In this document: in pieces, positions 17,301-25,942 of the stretch
Layout: every line of letters starts with the position of its first letter
Position numbering within the stretch: position 1 is the stretch's first letter
Assembly: GCA_964618555.1 (NCBI GenBank)
Contig: CAZUBF010000003.1
Coordinates: 1 to 55,539 of the forward strand
Direction of reading: 5' to 3'
Origin: Calidifontimicrobium sp964618555
GTDB taxonomy: Bacteria > Pseudomonadota > Gammaproteobacteria > Burkholderiales > Burkholderiaceae_C
Length of the DNA: 55,539 nucleotides
The notes under the pieces: model-generated
What the model saw: only the letters and a program-made list of their open reading frames with translations
Database searches by the model: none
What the model was told of the DNA's origin: nothing
Position numbers and translations under genes: made by a program

Positions 17301-17684
17301 TCACCGCGTGGACACACGGTCCGCCGCGTCGGCGGACCCCTTCTGAATGCACTTCTCGAACCGTCCGGCGACGGCCAGCCGCACGTCCGTCTTCGGCGCG
17401 GCGCGACACGCCAGCGTGTAACCGCGCGCCTGTTCCTCGGCGCCGACGTGGGCGCGGCTGACCGGGCCCAGCGCCGAGACCTCGCCGTCCAGGATGCGCA
17501 CCTTGCACACCCCGCACCCGCCGTTGACGCATTCCACCGGGATGCCGCGCCGGCCCAGTCGCAACATGCCCTTCAGCAGGCTCTCGGTCGTCGCGCAGGA
17601 GTAGCTCTCGCCGGTCTGCTCGATCGTGACCGTGACCTTGGGGCGCGAGTCGAAGAACATGCGGATCGCTTCGGTGGGTGCCAT
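17301..17684 (-). CDS. dmpQ: XylT/DmpQ-like [2Fe-2S] ferredoxin
   Basis: This plant-type ferredoxin of about 127 residues carries CVNGGCGVCKVRI and a later ALACRA-like cysteine (YTLACRAAP), the four cluster ligands. XylT/DmpQ ferredoxins reactivate catechol 2,3-dioxygenase by reducing Fe(III) formed during catalysis with substituted catechols, which fits its position before dmpB. The open frame reaches a GTG at 17738, but the predicted promoter occupies that sequence, so ATG 17684 is chosen; ATG 17660 is a later option. A GGTCCGCCG/CGGCGGACC hairpin sits inside the 3' end. Confidence 0.85.
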   Translation of the reverse strand: MAPTEAIRMFFDSRPKVTVTIEQTGESYSCATTESLLKGMLRLGRRGIPVECVNGGCGVCKVRILDGEVSALGPVSRAHVGAEEQARGYTLACRAAPKTDVRLAVAGRFEKCIQKGSADAADRVSTR

Positions 17685-17721
17685 GCGACCACGGACGGTG
17701 GCGCTGGAAGGATTCACGACG

Positions 17722-17786
17722 AGCATAGGCAGCGACACCGATACTGTCCAATACCAGTTTCGCCGCTCGTGATACCTTTATGGTAT
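17722..17786 (-). promoter_or_regulatory. LysR-type promoter of dmpQBC and operator of the lysR gene
   Basis: Reading leftward: ATACC-N5-GGTAT (17786-17772), then GTATTGGACAGTATCG (17754-17739) with -35 TTGGAC (17751-17746), an 18-base spacer and -10 TATGCT (17727-17722). The 16-base block is identical to that before dmpD, and its distance from the palindrome centre (25 bases) is the same. The palindrome lies 25-39 bases before the divergent LysR start codon, so the regulator probably controls itself as well as dmpQ. Confidence 0.82.
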
Positions 17787-17810
17787 GTCCGAGACTCCGC
17801 GGAGCCCGTG

Positions 17811-18761
17811 ATGGACCTGCGCCAGATGCGCTACTTCCTTGCCGTGGCCGAGGAGCGCCACGTCGGCCGCGCGGCCGAGCGCCTGCACATGGCGCAGCCG
17901 CCGCTGTCGCGGCAGATTCACGCGCTGGAGGAGGAACTGGGCACGCGCCTGTTCGTGCGCACGCCCAAGGGCGTCGAACTGACCGAGGCCGGCGATGCGC
18001 TGCTGGCCGAGGTGCCCAACCTGTTGCTGCTCGCACAGCGCGCGGCCGAGCGCACGCGGCTCGCCGGACAGGGTCTGGTGGGCCGGCTGGACGTGGGCTT
18101 GTTCGGCTCCGGCGTGCTCGACGTGATCCCGCGCATCCTGGCGCAGTTCCACGCCGCGCGGCCGCAGGTGAAGATCGCGCTGCACAACCTGACCAAGAAC
18201 GAGCAACTGCAGGCGCTGCGCGAGCGACGCATCACCGTCGGCTTCAATCGCCTCGTGCCCGACGAACCCGGGATCGTGGTGCGCACGGTGCTGCGCGAGC
18301 CGTTGGTGGTCGCCTTGCCCGACACCCATGCGCTGGCCGCGCGTTCGACCCTGACCATCGCGGACCTCGAGGATCAGCCGATGATCGTGTACCCCAACGT
18401 GCCGATGCGCGGGCTGGCGCAGGAGGTGGCGGACGCGTTTCGCATCGAGGGCGCAAGGCTGGTGGTCGAGCAGGAGGTGGAGGACGTGCTGACCGCGGTG
18501 GCGCTGGTGGCCACCGGATTCGGGCTGGCCGTGACCACGCTGTCGGCCACCAACCTGCGCCTGCCCGGCGTCGCGTTCCGGCCGCTGCGCAGCGCCCACC
18601 TGAAGGACCTGGAACTCAGCTGCCTGTGGCGCGAGGGCGATGCGTCGCCGATCCTCGCGGCCTTCTTGGATGTGCTGAGCGCCTTCGAGCACGACGACCG
18701 CGCCGTCCCAAGTTCCGCTCGCCAAGACGGCAAGGCCGCGCGCCGGCGTCGACCCGCCTGA
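17811..18761 (+). CDS. LysR-family regulator of the meta-cleavage cluster
   Basis: This 316-residue LysR protein starts MDLRQMRYFLAVAEERHVGRAAERLHMAQPPLSRQI (shown in part), the standard N-terminal helix-turn-helix of the CatR/ClcR-like branch, followed by an effector domain (residues about 90-295) and a basic tail. It is divergent from dmpQ. Three promoters around it carry the same palindrome and spacing, which I infer are its binding sites. The inducer is unknown; by analogy with its branch it could be a pathway intermediate. Confidence 0.92.
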   Translation: MDLRQMRYFLAVAEERHVGRAAERLHMAQPPLSRQIHALEEELGTRLFVRTPKGVELTEAGDALLAEVPNLLLLAQRAAERTRLAGQGLVGRLDVGLFGSGVLDVIPRILAQFHAARPQVKIALHNLTKNEQLQALRERRITVGFNRLVPDEPGIVVRTVLREPLVVALPDTHALAARSTLTIADLEDQPMIVYPNVPMRGLAQEVADAFRIEGARLVVEQEVEDVLTAVALVATGFGLAVTTLSATNLRLPGVAFRPLRSAHLKDLELSCLWREGDASPILAAFLDVLSAFEHDDRAVPSSARQDGKAARRRRPA

Positions 18762-18866
18762 ACGGCATGCGGTGCGGCGTGCCGCGGCCGTCCGCAGGCG
18801 CCGCGCGTCGGCGCCACGACCCGGTGGTCGGTCTGCGACGGCAAGGCGTGCTGCCGCGGTTCGCCG

Positions 18867-18931
18867 ATACCGGGCCGGTATCGTGAATCGCACCAACGGT
18901 ATTGGACGTGCGCGGTCGCGGTACCTAGACT
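18867..18931 (+). promoter_or_regulatory. LysR-type promoter of the rightward CMD-like/bug pair
   Basis: Rightward: palindrome CGATACCGG-G-CCGGTATCG (18865-18883, containing ATACC-N5-GGTAT), then GTATTGGAC (18899-18907) with -35 TTGGAC, an 18-base spacer and -10 TAGACT (18926-18931). The palindrome centre to GTATTGG distance is 25 bases, identical to the two dmp promoters. It precedes the gene at 18972 by a leader of about 34 bases with AAGGA. Confidence 0.8.
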
Positions 18932-18971
18932 GCAGCTCAACCAGACTGCGAGCGACACAAGGAACACGCTG

Positions 18972-19412
18972 ATGCTTCCCAAGCGCATCGACCGCGACGT
19001 CGTCGAGCGGGCCATGGGCCGCGCCGACGACGTCGATCGGTACACCCGGATCTACGAGGAACTGCTCGGCTTCGTGCCTCCGCGCATCGAGGCGCGGATG
19101 GCCGTCACCGGTGCGATCGATCCGGAGATGGTCGCGATCCAGGAGCGCATGCGCGAGCACGCGATGTACCCCAGGTGCTTCGACGTGAAGACGGCGCAAC
19201 TCATGCTGTTCGGCATGCTGCTGATGGACATGAGCGACGCCGCCGTGCTGCACGGCATCGCGGCGCGACGCGCCGGCGCCACCTGGGAAGAGATGCAGGC
19301 CGTCGTCAACCTGTGTTTCCTGTTCCGTGGCCTGTCGGCAGCCAATCGCGGCGCCGAGACGCTCGCCCACATCGCCGAGCGCGAAGCGGCGCTCGCGACG
19401 CGGGCCACCTGA
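18972..19412 (+). CDS. carboxymuconolactone decarboxylase-like (AhpD-fold) protein
   Basis: This 146-residue protein has the helical CMD/AhpD fold signature region around FDVKTAQLMLFGMLLMDMSDAAVLHGIAARRAGATWEEM (in part), with the conserved His of the CMD core in LHGIAA. The CxxC of peroxidase-type AhpD members is absent, so a peroxidase role is unlikely. It is the first gene after a LysR-type promoter shared with the meta-cleavage operons, and the second gene of the unit is a Bug receptor. A ring-opening or lactone-related step is plausible, but the function is not known. Confidence 0.8.
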   Translation: MLPKRIDRDVVERAMGRADDVDRYTRIYEELLGFVPPRIEARMAVTGAIDPEMVAIQERMREHAMYPRCFDVKTAQLMLFGMLLMDMSDAAVLHGIAARRAGATWEEMQAVVNLCFLFRGLSAANRGAETLAHIAEREAALATRAT

Positions 19413-19555
19413 GCCCCGTCACCCACCCAGGCCGAAGCGATCCGCGCGCCGTGCCGCCGCGCCGCCGGGGTTCATGCCGCAAGCCGGCAGACCGCGCACG
19501 GATGGCTTCGGCTCGCCCGCTGCCTGCCTGACTCCCCCCACCTCGGAGACCCTCC

Positions 19556-20542
19556 ATGACACGTCCGCTTGTTTCCAGACGCATCGCTCTCGCGGCGACG
19601 GTGCTCGCGCTGTGCGCAGCGTCGCTGCCCGCCATGGCGCAGAAGTACCCCGATCGGGCGGTGAAGTTCGTCGTGCCGTTCGCGCCCGGCGGCGCCATCG
19701 ACGTCATGACCCGACCGATCGCCGATTCGATGGGCCGCGAACTGGGGCAGACCATCGTCGTCGAGAACAAGGCCGGCGCCGCCGGCAACATCGGTGCGGC
19801 GCAGGTCGCCAAGTCGCCGGCCGACGGCTACACGCTGCTGGTGGGCACTTCGGCCACGCACGGCGCGAACCCGGCGCTGTTCGCCAACCTGGGCTACGAC
19901 GCGGTCGCCGACTTCGAACCGATCATGCTGTTCGGCGGCGTGCCCAACATCCTCGTCGTGCAGGCGGAGAAGGGCGCGAAGACGCTGGCCGAGATCACCC
20001 AGCGCGCGAAGGCCAGGCCGGACGCGCTGACGTACGGCTCGGCGGGTGCCGGCACGTCGTTGCACCTGGCGGGAGTCCTCTTCGAGCAGTCCGCGGGCGT
20101 GAAGCTGGTGCACGTGCCGTACAAGGGCGGTGCCCCGGCATCGGTCGACCTGATGGGAGGTCAGATCGACATGATGTTCGACACGGTGGCCGTGTCGCTG
20201 CCCCACATCAGGTCGGGCAAGCTGCGGCCGATCGCGGTGGCGGCGGCCGAACGGCACTTTGCGCTGCCCGACGTGCCGACCTTCGCCGAGCTCGGCGTCA
20301 AGGGCGTCGAAGCGTCCACGTGGGCCGGGCTGTTCGCCCCCAAGGGGACCCCCGCGCCGGCGCTGGCCGCGCTGCGCGACGCCGCCGACAAGGCGATGAA
20401 GGATCCGCGCGTGCAGGAGGTGCTGCGCAACAACGGATACCAGATCATGGCGTGGCCCGGCCAGCGCTTCGGCGACTTCGTCGCCAGCGAAACCGCGCGC
20501 TGGGGCAAGGTGGTCAAGGACGCAGGCATCCAGCCGCAGTGA
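19556..20542 (+). CDS. Bug/TctC-family periplasmic solute-binding receptor
   Basis: This 328-residue protein has a signal peptide (basic start, hydrophobic core, cleavage near AMAQKYP) and the Bug motifs VPFAPGGAIDVMTRPIA and VENKAGAAGNIG. It lies 143 bases after the CMD-like gene and probably shares its promoter. It is the second Bug receptor in the presumed LysR regulon, again without TctA/TctB membrane genes nearby. The ligand is likely a carboxylate or aromatic acid, which is an inference from the family and context. The next 120 bases to the convergent USP-like gene hold nothing recognisable. Confidence 0.93.
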   Translation: MTRPLVSRRIALAATVLALCAASLPAMAQKYPDRAVKFVVPFAPGGAIDVMTRPIADSMGRELGQTIVVENKAGAAGNIGAAQVAKSPADGYTLLVGTSATHGANPALFANLGYDAVADFEPIMLFGGVPNILVVQAEKGAKTLAEITQRAKARPDALTYGSAGAGTSLHLAGVLFEQSAGVKLVHVPYKGGAPASVDLMGGQIDMMFDTVAVSLPHIRSGKLRPIAVAAAERHFALPDVPTFAELGVKGVEASTWAGLFAPKGTPAPALAALRDAADKAMKDPRVQEVLRNNGYQIMAWPGQRFGDFVASETARWGKVVKDAGIQPQ

Positions 20543-20662
20543 CGCGCCGGCCGGGCAGGCGGCGGGCCCGCGACAACCTGCGGCGCCGCTGCCGACCGGC
20601 CGCTTCGTCCACTTCGGCGCGGGATGCCCACGACGCCGACGCGGACCGGATGCGGTGGCGCC

Positions 20663-21319
20663 TCACGCCACCAGCAATGCCGGCTGCGGCAGCGCCGCCA
20701 GCATCGCCGGGGTGGCCAGCGCTCGCGGCAGCACGAGCAGGTCGCAGCGTGTCGCGGCGGCGGCACCCGCGGCGCCGGCCTCGGCGCGGCGCAGCTGCAG
20801 CGTGCCATCCAGCGCCCGGGCGGCCTCTTGGGCGACCTGCGCGCAGCGGCGCCCGGCATCGCTGTCGTCGGCGATCGCGATGACCAGCGGCCGCGCGGGC
20901 CGCCGCTGCGGCGGCGCCAGCGTCGGCGCGGCCGGCGCGGTGCCCACCAGCACCAGATCCGACTGCGCGTGCAGCTCGAACGCGGCGCGCGGCAACGCGC
21001 CGCGCACCACGCGCATCGACCAGTGCACCGCGTGGCGCAGCGTGATGCGCTCGGTGAGCACGCGCAGCCGCTGCGCCTGCGCGCGGTAGCCGATCTCGAC
21101 GTCGAGCGGGTCGAGCCGGTGCCACTGCGCGCCGCCTTCGGCGAGCACCTGGGTGAACGGCAGCGCCGCGGCGAGCAGCGCCGTCGCACTCTCGACGTAG
21201 ACGACCTCGAGCGGACGCTGCAGCGCCTGCGCGAGTGCCGTCGACACCTCGATCACGCGCTGCGCGGGCGCCGCGTCGTCGACCAGCGCGAACAGCTGCG
21301 GGCGGTGCTCGGCGTTCAC
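20663..21319 (-). CDS. universal stress protein-like protein, coupled to the Lon-type protease
   Basis: This 218-residue protein starts at GTG 21319, overlapping the stop of the protease gene in a GTGA, so the two are translationally coupled. The sequence has an alternating alpha/beta pattern (LFALVDDAAPAQRVIEVSTAL, then SDLVLVGTAP and RPLVIAIADDSDAGRRCAQVAQEAARAL) that looks like one and a half universal-stress-protein units, but the ATP-binding GxxG-9x-GS/T motif is not evident. I assign it as USP-like on fold pattern only. A role as partner or adaptor of the protease is inferred from coupling. Confidence 0.6.
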   Translation of the reverse strand: MNAEHRPQLFALVDDAAPAQRVIEVSTALAQALQRPLEVVYVESATALLAAALPFTQVLAEGGAQWHRLDPLDVEIGYRAQAQRLRVLTERITLRHAVHWSMRVVRGALPRAAFELHAQSDLVLVGTAPAAPTLAPPQRRPARPLVIAIADDSDAGRRCAQVAQEAARALDGTLQLRRAEAGAAGAAAATRCDLLVLPRALATPAMLAALPQPALLVA

Positions 21320-23748
21320 GTGCGGCCCCCGTCGTCGACGACGCGGCGCGGCCCCCCCGGCGCCCGGCGGCGCGCCACGCGCGGCTCGCCGCGGCGCAGC
21401 CGCGCGTACTCGCGCAGCCGCAGCGCGATGCGCCCGTTGACGGTGCCGTCCAGCGCGACCCCCGGGTCGCCGGCCGGCAACCCGGTCATCCGCTCGAGCG
21501 CGTCGTCGACGCCGCGCACCGCGTGCACCGCAAAACGCCCGGCGGCCACGGCGTCGACGACGTCGTCGCGCAGCATCAGGTGCGCGACGTTGGCCTCGGG
21601 GATCAGCACGCCGTGCGAGCCGTCGAGCCCGCGCGCTGCGCACACGTCGAAGAAGCCCTCGATCTTCTCGTTGACGCCGCCGATGGCCTGCACGTCGCCG
21701 AACTGGTTGACCGACCCGGTGACCGCCCAGCACTGGTGCACCGGCACGCCGGCGATCGACGACAGCAGCGCGACGAGTTCGCCGAGCGACGCGCTGTCGC
21801 CTTCGACCAGGCCGTAGGTCTGCTCGAACACCAGGCTGGCCGCGATGGCGCACGGCTGCAGCCGCGCATAGCGCGCGGCGAGGAACGACGACAGGATCAT
21901 CACGCCCTTCGCGTGCAGCGGGCCGCCGAGCTGCGTCTCGCGCTGGACGTCGATCACCTGCCCGTCGCCCAGTCGCGAGGTGGCGCTGATGCGCGTGACG
22001 CGGCCGAAGCTCTCGTTGCCGACCTCGTACACCGACAGCCCGTTGACCTGGCCGACGCGCTCGCCGGCGGTGGCGATCATCAGGATGTCGCGCTGCACCG
22101 CCTCGTGCACGCGCTCGTGCACGCGCGCGACGCGCTCGCGCCGGGCGGCGATCGCCTCGGCGACGTCGTTCGCCTCGATGCGCGAGCCGCCGCGCGCCCG
22201 TGCGCCGTGCTCGGCCTCGAGCAGCACGTCGAGCAGCCGGCGCACCTGCGCGGTGATGCGCGTCGCGTCGCCGGCCAGCCGCACGCCGTGGTCGATCAGC
22301 CGCGCCAGCGCGGCGCCGCCGGGCTCGAGCAGCTGCTGCGACTGCAGGTGCACCGCGAGCATGCGCGCCAGCGCGCGCTCGGTGTCGGCGCCGCGCGACA
22401 TGTCGTCGCCGAGGTCGGCGAGCACGCGGAACAGCTCGTCGAACTCGGGGTCGGCCGCCTGCAGCATCCGGCACACCCAGCGCTCGCCGACCAGCACCAC
22501 CTTCACCTGCAGCGGGATCGGCTCGGGCTCGAGCTGCACCGTCGAGACCACGCTGTACATCTCGCCCAGCGACTCGAGCCGGATCTCGCGCCGCAGCAGC
22601 GCACGCTTGAGCGCGGCCCAGGCGAACGGCTGCTGCAGCAGCTTCACCGCGTCGATCAGCAGGTAGCCGCCGTTGGCGCGGTGCAGCAGGCCACCCTTGA
22701 TGAGCCGGAAGTCGGTGAGCAGCGCGCCGAAGCGCGCGATGTGGTCGACACGGCCGACCAGGTGCTGGTACGACGGCAGGTCGGCCTCGACGATCGGCGC
22801 CTCGTCGCTGGCGCCCGCGTCGAGCACCAGGTTGACCTCGAAGCGCGCGAGTTCGGCCTGGCGCTCGGGTCGCGCGCCGCCGCCTTCCTCGTCTTCGCGG
22901 GCGCGGAAGTCGTTGGCGTTGTCGATGACGTCGGCGCGCACCGCGTCGAGGTAGGCGCACACGCGCGGCAGCGCGGCGTAGCGGGCCTTGACGTCGTCGA
23001 AGGCGTGCTCGACGGCCAGCAGCGTCATCGAGCGGTCGAGCGAGCGCACGCGGTCGGCGTGCTCTTTGCGCATGCGCATGTGCGCGCGCAGCATGCGCAG
23101 CAGCTGCTCCTGCAGCTCGCTGACCGCCTTCTGCAGCTCGGCGCGGCGCTGCTCGGGCAGCGCCTCGAAGACCTCGGGCGACATCACCTCGCCGTCCTTC
23201 TGCGGCGCAAACGTGAACCCGACCGGCGTGCGGATCATCGCCAGGTCGCGCCGCTGCGCCTCCTGCGCGACCTCGTGCAGCGCCTGCTCGGCGCGTTCCT
23301 TGAACTCGTGGTTGATGCGCTCGACCTGGGTCGCGTACTCCTCCGACTCGAACGCCGCGGCGATCAGCGTGCGCAGGTCGGTCACCAGCGCCTTCATGTC
23401 GGCGCGCAGCCGCGTGCCCTGGCCCGCGGGCAGCTCGAGCGCGATCGGCTGGTGCGTGCGTTCGAAGTTGTTGACGTAGACCCAGTCGCTGCGCGGGCGT
23501 GCGTCGCGCGCCGCGACGCCGGCGATCACGCGACGCGCCAGGCTGCGCCGCCCCGAGCCGGACGGGCCCATCACGAACAGGTGGAAGCCGTCGTGCCGCG
23601 TCGCGATGCCGAACTCGACCGCGGCGCGCGCGCGCTCCTGGCCGACGATGCGCTGCGCATCGTCGGGCGTGGCCGCTTCGGCCGCGTCGAGGAACGCCGG
23701 GTCGCAGCGGCGGGCGAGTTCGTGGGCTTGCAGCGCGCGGGTGGGCAT
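21316..23748 (-). CDS. Lon-family ATP-dependent protease, LonB/YcbZ-like
   Basis: This 810-residue protein belongs to the COG1067-type Lon relatives. The C-terminal protease domain has the Ser-Lys dyad Ser652 (EGDSASLGEL) and Lys695 (GGVNEKIEGFF), with the 43-residue spacing known from Lon. The N-terminal P-loop (residues 61-69, GPSGSGRRS) has Arg where Walker A normally has Lys, and the likely Walker B is GGYLLIDAVKLL. ATG 23748 (MPTRALQAHELARRCDP) is preferred over upstream ATG 23859, whose added residues look non-coding. It overlaps the USP-like gene downstream. I see no gene in the 251 bases upstream to trpS. Confidence 0.88.
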   Translation of the reverse strand: MPTRALQAHELARRCDPAFLDAAEAATPDDAQRIVGQERARAAVEFGIATRHDGFHLFVMGPSGSGRRSLARRVIAGVAARDARPRSDWVYVNNFERTHQPIALELPAGQGTRLRADMKALVTDLRTLIAAAFESEEYATQVERINHEFKERAEQALHEVAQEAQRRDLAMIRTPVGFTFAPQKDGEVMSPEVFEALPEQRRAELQKAVSELQEQLLRMLRAHMRMRKEHADRVRSLDRSMTLLAVEHAFDDVKARYAALPRVCAYLDAVRADVIDNANDFRAREDEEGGGARPERQAELARFEVNLVLDAGASDEAPIVEADLPSYQHLVGRVDHIARFGALLTDFRLIKGGLLHRANGGYLLIDAVKLLQQPFAWAALKRALLRREIRLESLGEMYSVVSTVQLEPEPIPLQVKVVLVGERWVCRMLQAADPEFDELFRVLADLGDDMSRGADTERALARMLAVHLQSQQLLEPGGAALARLIDHGVRLAGDATRITAQVRRLLDVLLEAEHGARARGGSRIEANDVAEAIAARRERVARVHERVHEAVQRDILMIATAGERVGQVNGLSVYEVGNESFGRVTRISATSRLGDGQVIDVQRETQLGGPLHAKGVMILSSFLAARYARLQPCAIAASLVFEQTYGLVEGDSASLGELVALLSSIAGVPVHQCWAVTGSVNQFGDVQAIGGVNEKIEGFFDVCAARGLDGSHGVLIPEANVAHLMLRDDVVDAVAAGRFAVHAVRGVDDALERMTGLPAGDPGVALDGTVNGRIALRLREYARLRRGEPRVARRRAPGGPRRVVDDGGRT

Positions 23749-23999
23749 CGGCGGGTCGGGTCGGCGGTCGCAACGGGACCTCGAGTGTGCGTCAGCCGCG
23801 GCGCGCGTCGTCCCCGGCCCGACCGTCGGCGACACTGGCCGCACGTCGTTCAATCGCACCGCCGCAGGCGGCGTGCCTGTCGGCGAACCGCCGTGCCAGC
23901 TGCACGACCTGCCTCAGGCCGTGCGCCATGCAGGCCGCCGGCCGGCGGCGGTCGGCGTCACAGGCGCGACCATGCCGCGCCGGGCCCGTCTCGGCGGCT

Positions 24000-25208
24000 T
24001 CAGTAGTTGAGCCCCATCGCCTCGCGGACGTCCTTCATCGTGCGCTTGGCGACGGTGCGCGCCCGCTCGGTGCCGACTTCGACGACCCAGTGCACCTGCT
24101 TCGGGTTTGCCAGATACGGTGCGGCGCGTTCGCGCCACGGCTGCTGTTCCCTGACGATCGCGTCGATCACCGGCTGCTTGCACTCGAGGCAGCCGATCCC
24201 GGCGCTGGTGCAGCCCTCGACGACCCAGTGGCGCGTCGCCTCGTCACTGTAGAGCTTGTGGAACTGCCACACCGGGCAGCGCTCGGGGTTGCCCGGGTCG
24301 GTGCGGCGCACGCGCGCCGGGTCGGTGGTCATGCCGCGGACCTTCTTCTCGACCACCGCCGGCTCGTCGCGCATCAGCACCGCGTTGCCGTAGCTCTTGC
24401 TCATCTTCGTGCCGTCGAGCCCGGGCAGGCGCAGCACCTCGGTGTGCAGCGCCTGCGGCTCGGGCAGGAGGGTCCGGCCGCTGCCGCGCAGGTGGCCGAG
24501 CAGCAGCTCGGTGTCGTCGTCGCTCCAGCCGGCGACGGCGCCCACGGCCTTGCGCACCACGGCCTCGCCCTTGGCCAGCGCCTCGGCGCTGCCGGTCTCG
24601 CCGTAGGCCTTGCGCTGCTTGTCGAAGTAGCGCGCATCGTCCTTGCCCAGGCGCGCGAGCGCCGCGCTCACCTTGGCGTCGAAGCCGGGCACGCGGCCGT
24701 ACAGGTGGTTGAAGCGGCGGGCGATCTCGCGCGAGAACTCGATGTGCGGCACCTGGTCCTCGCCCACCGGCACACGGTTGGCGCGGTAGATCAGGATGTC
24801 GGCCGCCTGCAGCAGCGGGTAGCCGAGGAAGCCGTAGGTGGCGAGGTCGCGGTCCCTGAGTTTGTCGATCTGGTCCTTGTAGGTCGGCACGCGCTCGAGC
24901 CAGCCCAGCGGCGTGCCCATCGCCAGCAGCGTGAACAGCTCGGCATGCTCGGGCAGGCGGCTCTGGATGAAGATCGTGCAGCGCTCGGGGTCGAGGCCGG
25001 CGGCGATCCAGTCGATGACCATGTCGTAGACGTACTTCTCCAGCACGTCGCGCTCCTCGTAGTGCGTGGTCAGCGCATGCCAGTCGGCGACGAAGTAGTA
25101 GCAGTCGTAGTCGTCCTGCAGACGCACCCAGTTCTTCAGGGCGCCGTGGTAGTGGCCGAGGTGCAGCGCGCCGGTGGGGCGCATGCCGGAGAGGACGCGG
25201 GCTTTCAT
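24000..25208 (-). CDS. trpS: tryptophanyl-tRNA synthetase
   Basis: This 402-residue class I synthetase charges tRNA-Trp. It has the HIGH-type motif HLGH (residues 16-19, PTGALHLGHYHGA) and KMSKS (GTKMSKSYGN). A long version with an inserted Cys-containing stretch CTSAGIGCLECKQ near the C-terminus is typical of many proteobacterial TrpS. ATG 25208 is the natural start; longer minus-strand open frame is an antisense shadow of purN. It is monocistronic as far as seen. Confidence 0.96.
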   Translation of the reverse strand: MKARVLSGMRPTGALHLGHYHGALKNWVRLQDDYDCYYFVADWHALTTHYEERDVLEKYVYDMVIDWIAAGLDPERCTIFIQSRLPEHAELFTLLAMGTPLGWLERVPTYKDQIDKLRDRDLATYGFLGYPLLQAADILIYRANRVPVGEDQVPHIEFSREIARRFNHLYGRVPGFDAKVSAALARLGKDDARYFDKQRKAYGETGSAEALAKGEAVVRKAVGAVAGWSDDDTELLLGHLRGSGRTLLPEPQALHTEVLRLPGLDGTKMSKSYGNAVLMRDEPAVVEKKVRGMTTDPARVRRTDPGNPERCPVWQFHKLYSDEATRHWVVEGCTSAGIGCLECKQPVIDAIVREQQPWRERAAPYLANPKQVHWVVEVGTERARTVAKRTMKDVREAMGLNY

Positions 25209-25271
25209 GCGCTCGATTCTAGGCGGCGGCCATGGGCCGGACGGCGTGCCTCGGCTGGCTACACTGCCGCG

Positions 25272-25913
25272 GTGCAGCGCATCGTGGTCATGATTTCCGG
25301 CCGGGGTTCGAACCTGCGGGCCATCGTCGACGCGTGCCGCGTGCAGCACTGGCCGGCCCGGGTGGTGACGGTGATCAGCGACCGCGCCGATGCCGGCGGG
25401 TTGCGCTTCGCGCGCGAGCACGGCATCACCACCGAGGTGGTCGATCGCGCCCGCTTCGATTCGCGCGCCGCGTTCGACGCCGCGCTCGCCGCGAGGGTCG
25501 ACGCCTGCGCGCCCGATCTGGTGCTGCTCGCCGGGTTCATGCGCATCCTCGACGCCGCCTTCGTGCAGCGCCACGCCGGCCGCCTGCTCAACGTGCACCC
25601 GTCGCTGCTGCCGGCGTTCACCGGCCTGCACACGCACCGCCGCGCCCTCGACGCCGGCTGCAAACTCGCCGGAGCGACGGTGCACTTCGTCACCGCCGAA
25701 CTCGACCACGGTCCGATCGTGATCCAGGCCGCGGTGCCGGTGCTCGCCGGCGACACCGAGGCGACGCTGGCGGCGCGCGTGCTCGCGCAGGAGCACGTGA
25801 TCTACCCGCTGGCGGTGCGCTGGTTCGTCGAGGGGGTGCTGCGCGTCGACGACGGCGTCGTGCGACACGCCGACGGGGCGCCGCAGTGGCGCTTCGCCGG
25901 CGTGCCCGGCTGA
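25272..25913 (+). CDS. purN: phosphoribosylglycinamide formyltransferase
   Basis: This 213-residue enzyme transfers the formyl group from 10-formyltetrahydrofolate to GAR in purine synthesis. The substrate-binding start MISGRGSNLRAI and the catalytic triad Asn107, His109 (NVHPSLLPAFTG) and Asp145 (TAELDHGPI) are present. The start is GTG 25272, right at the beginning of the conserved core. It is divergent from trpS (63 bases between starts) and is followed 29 bases later by the rRNA methyltransferase gene on the same strand. Confidence 0.95.
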   Translation: MQRIVVMISGRGSNLRAIVDACRVQHWPARVVTVISDRADAGGLRFAREHGITTEVVDRARFDSRAAFDAALAARVDACAPDLVLLAGFMRILDAAFVQRHAGRLLNVHPSLLPAFTGLHTHRRALDAGCKLAGATVHFVTAELDHGPIVIQAAVPVLAGDTEATLAARVLAQEHVIYPLAVRWFVEGVLRVDDGVVRHADGAPQWRFAGVPG

Positions 25914-25942
25914 ACCGCGCGCCGTCCCGGCCACGGTCGAAC

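Noticed and set aside
17318..17338. Terminator after dmpQ
   Set aside because: The 9-bp hairpin lies inside the dmpQ coding end, lacks a T-tract and would cut off dmpB.
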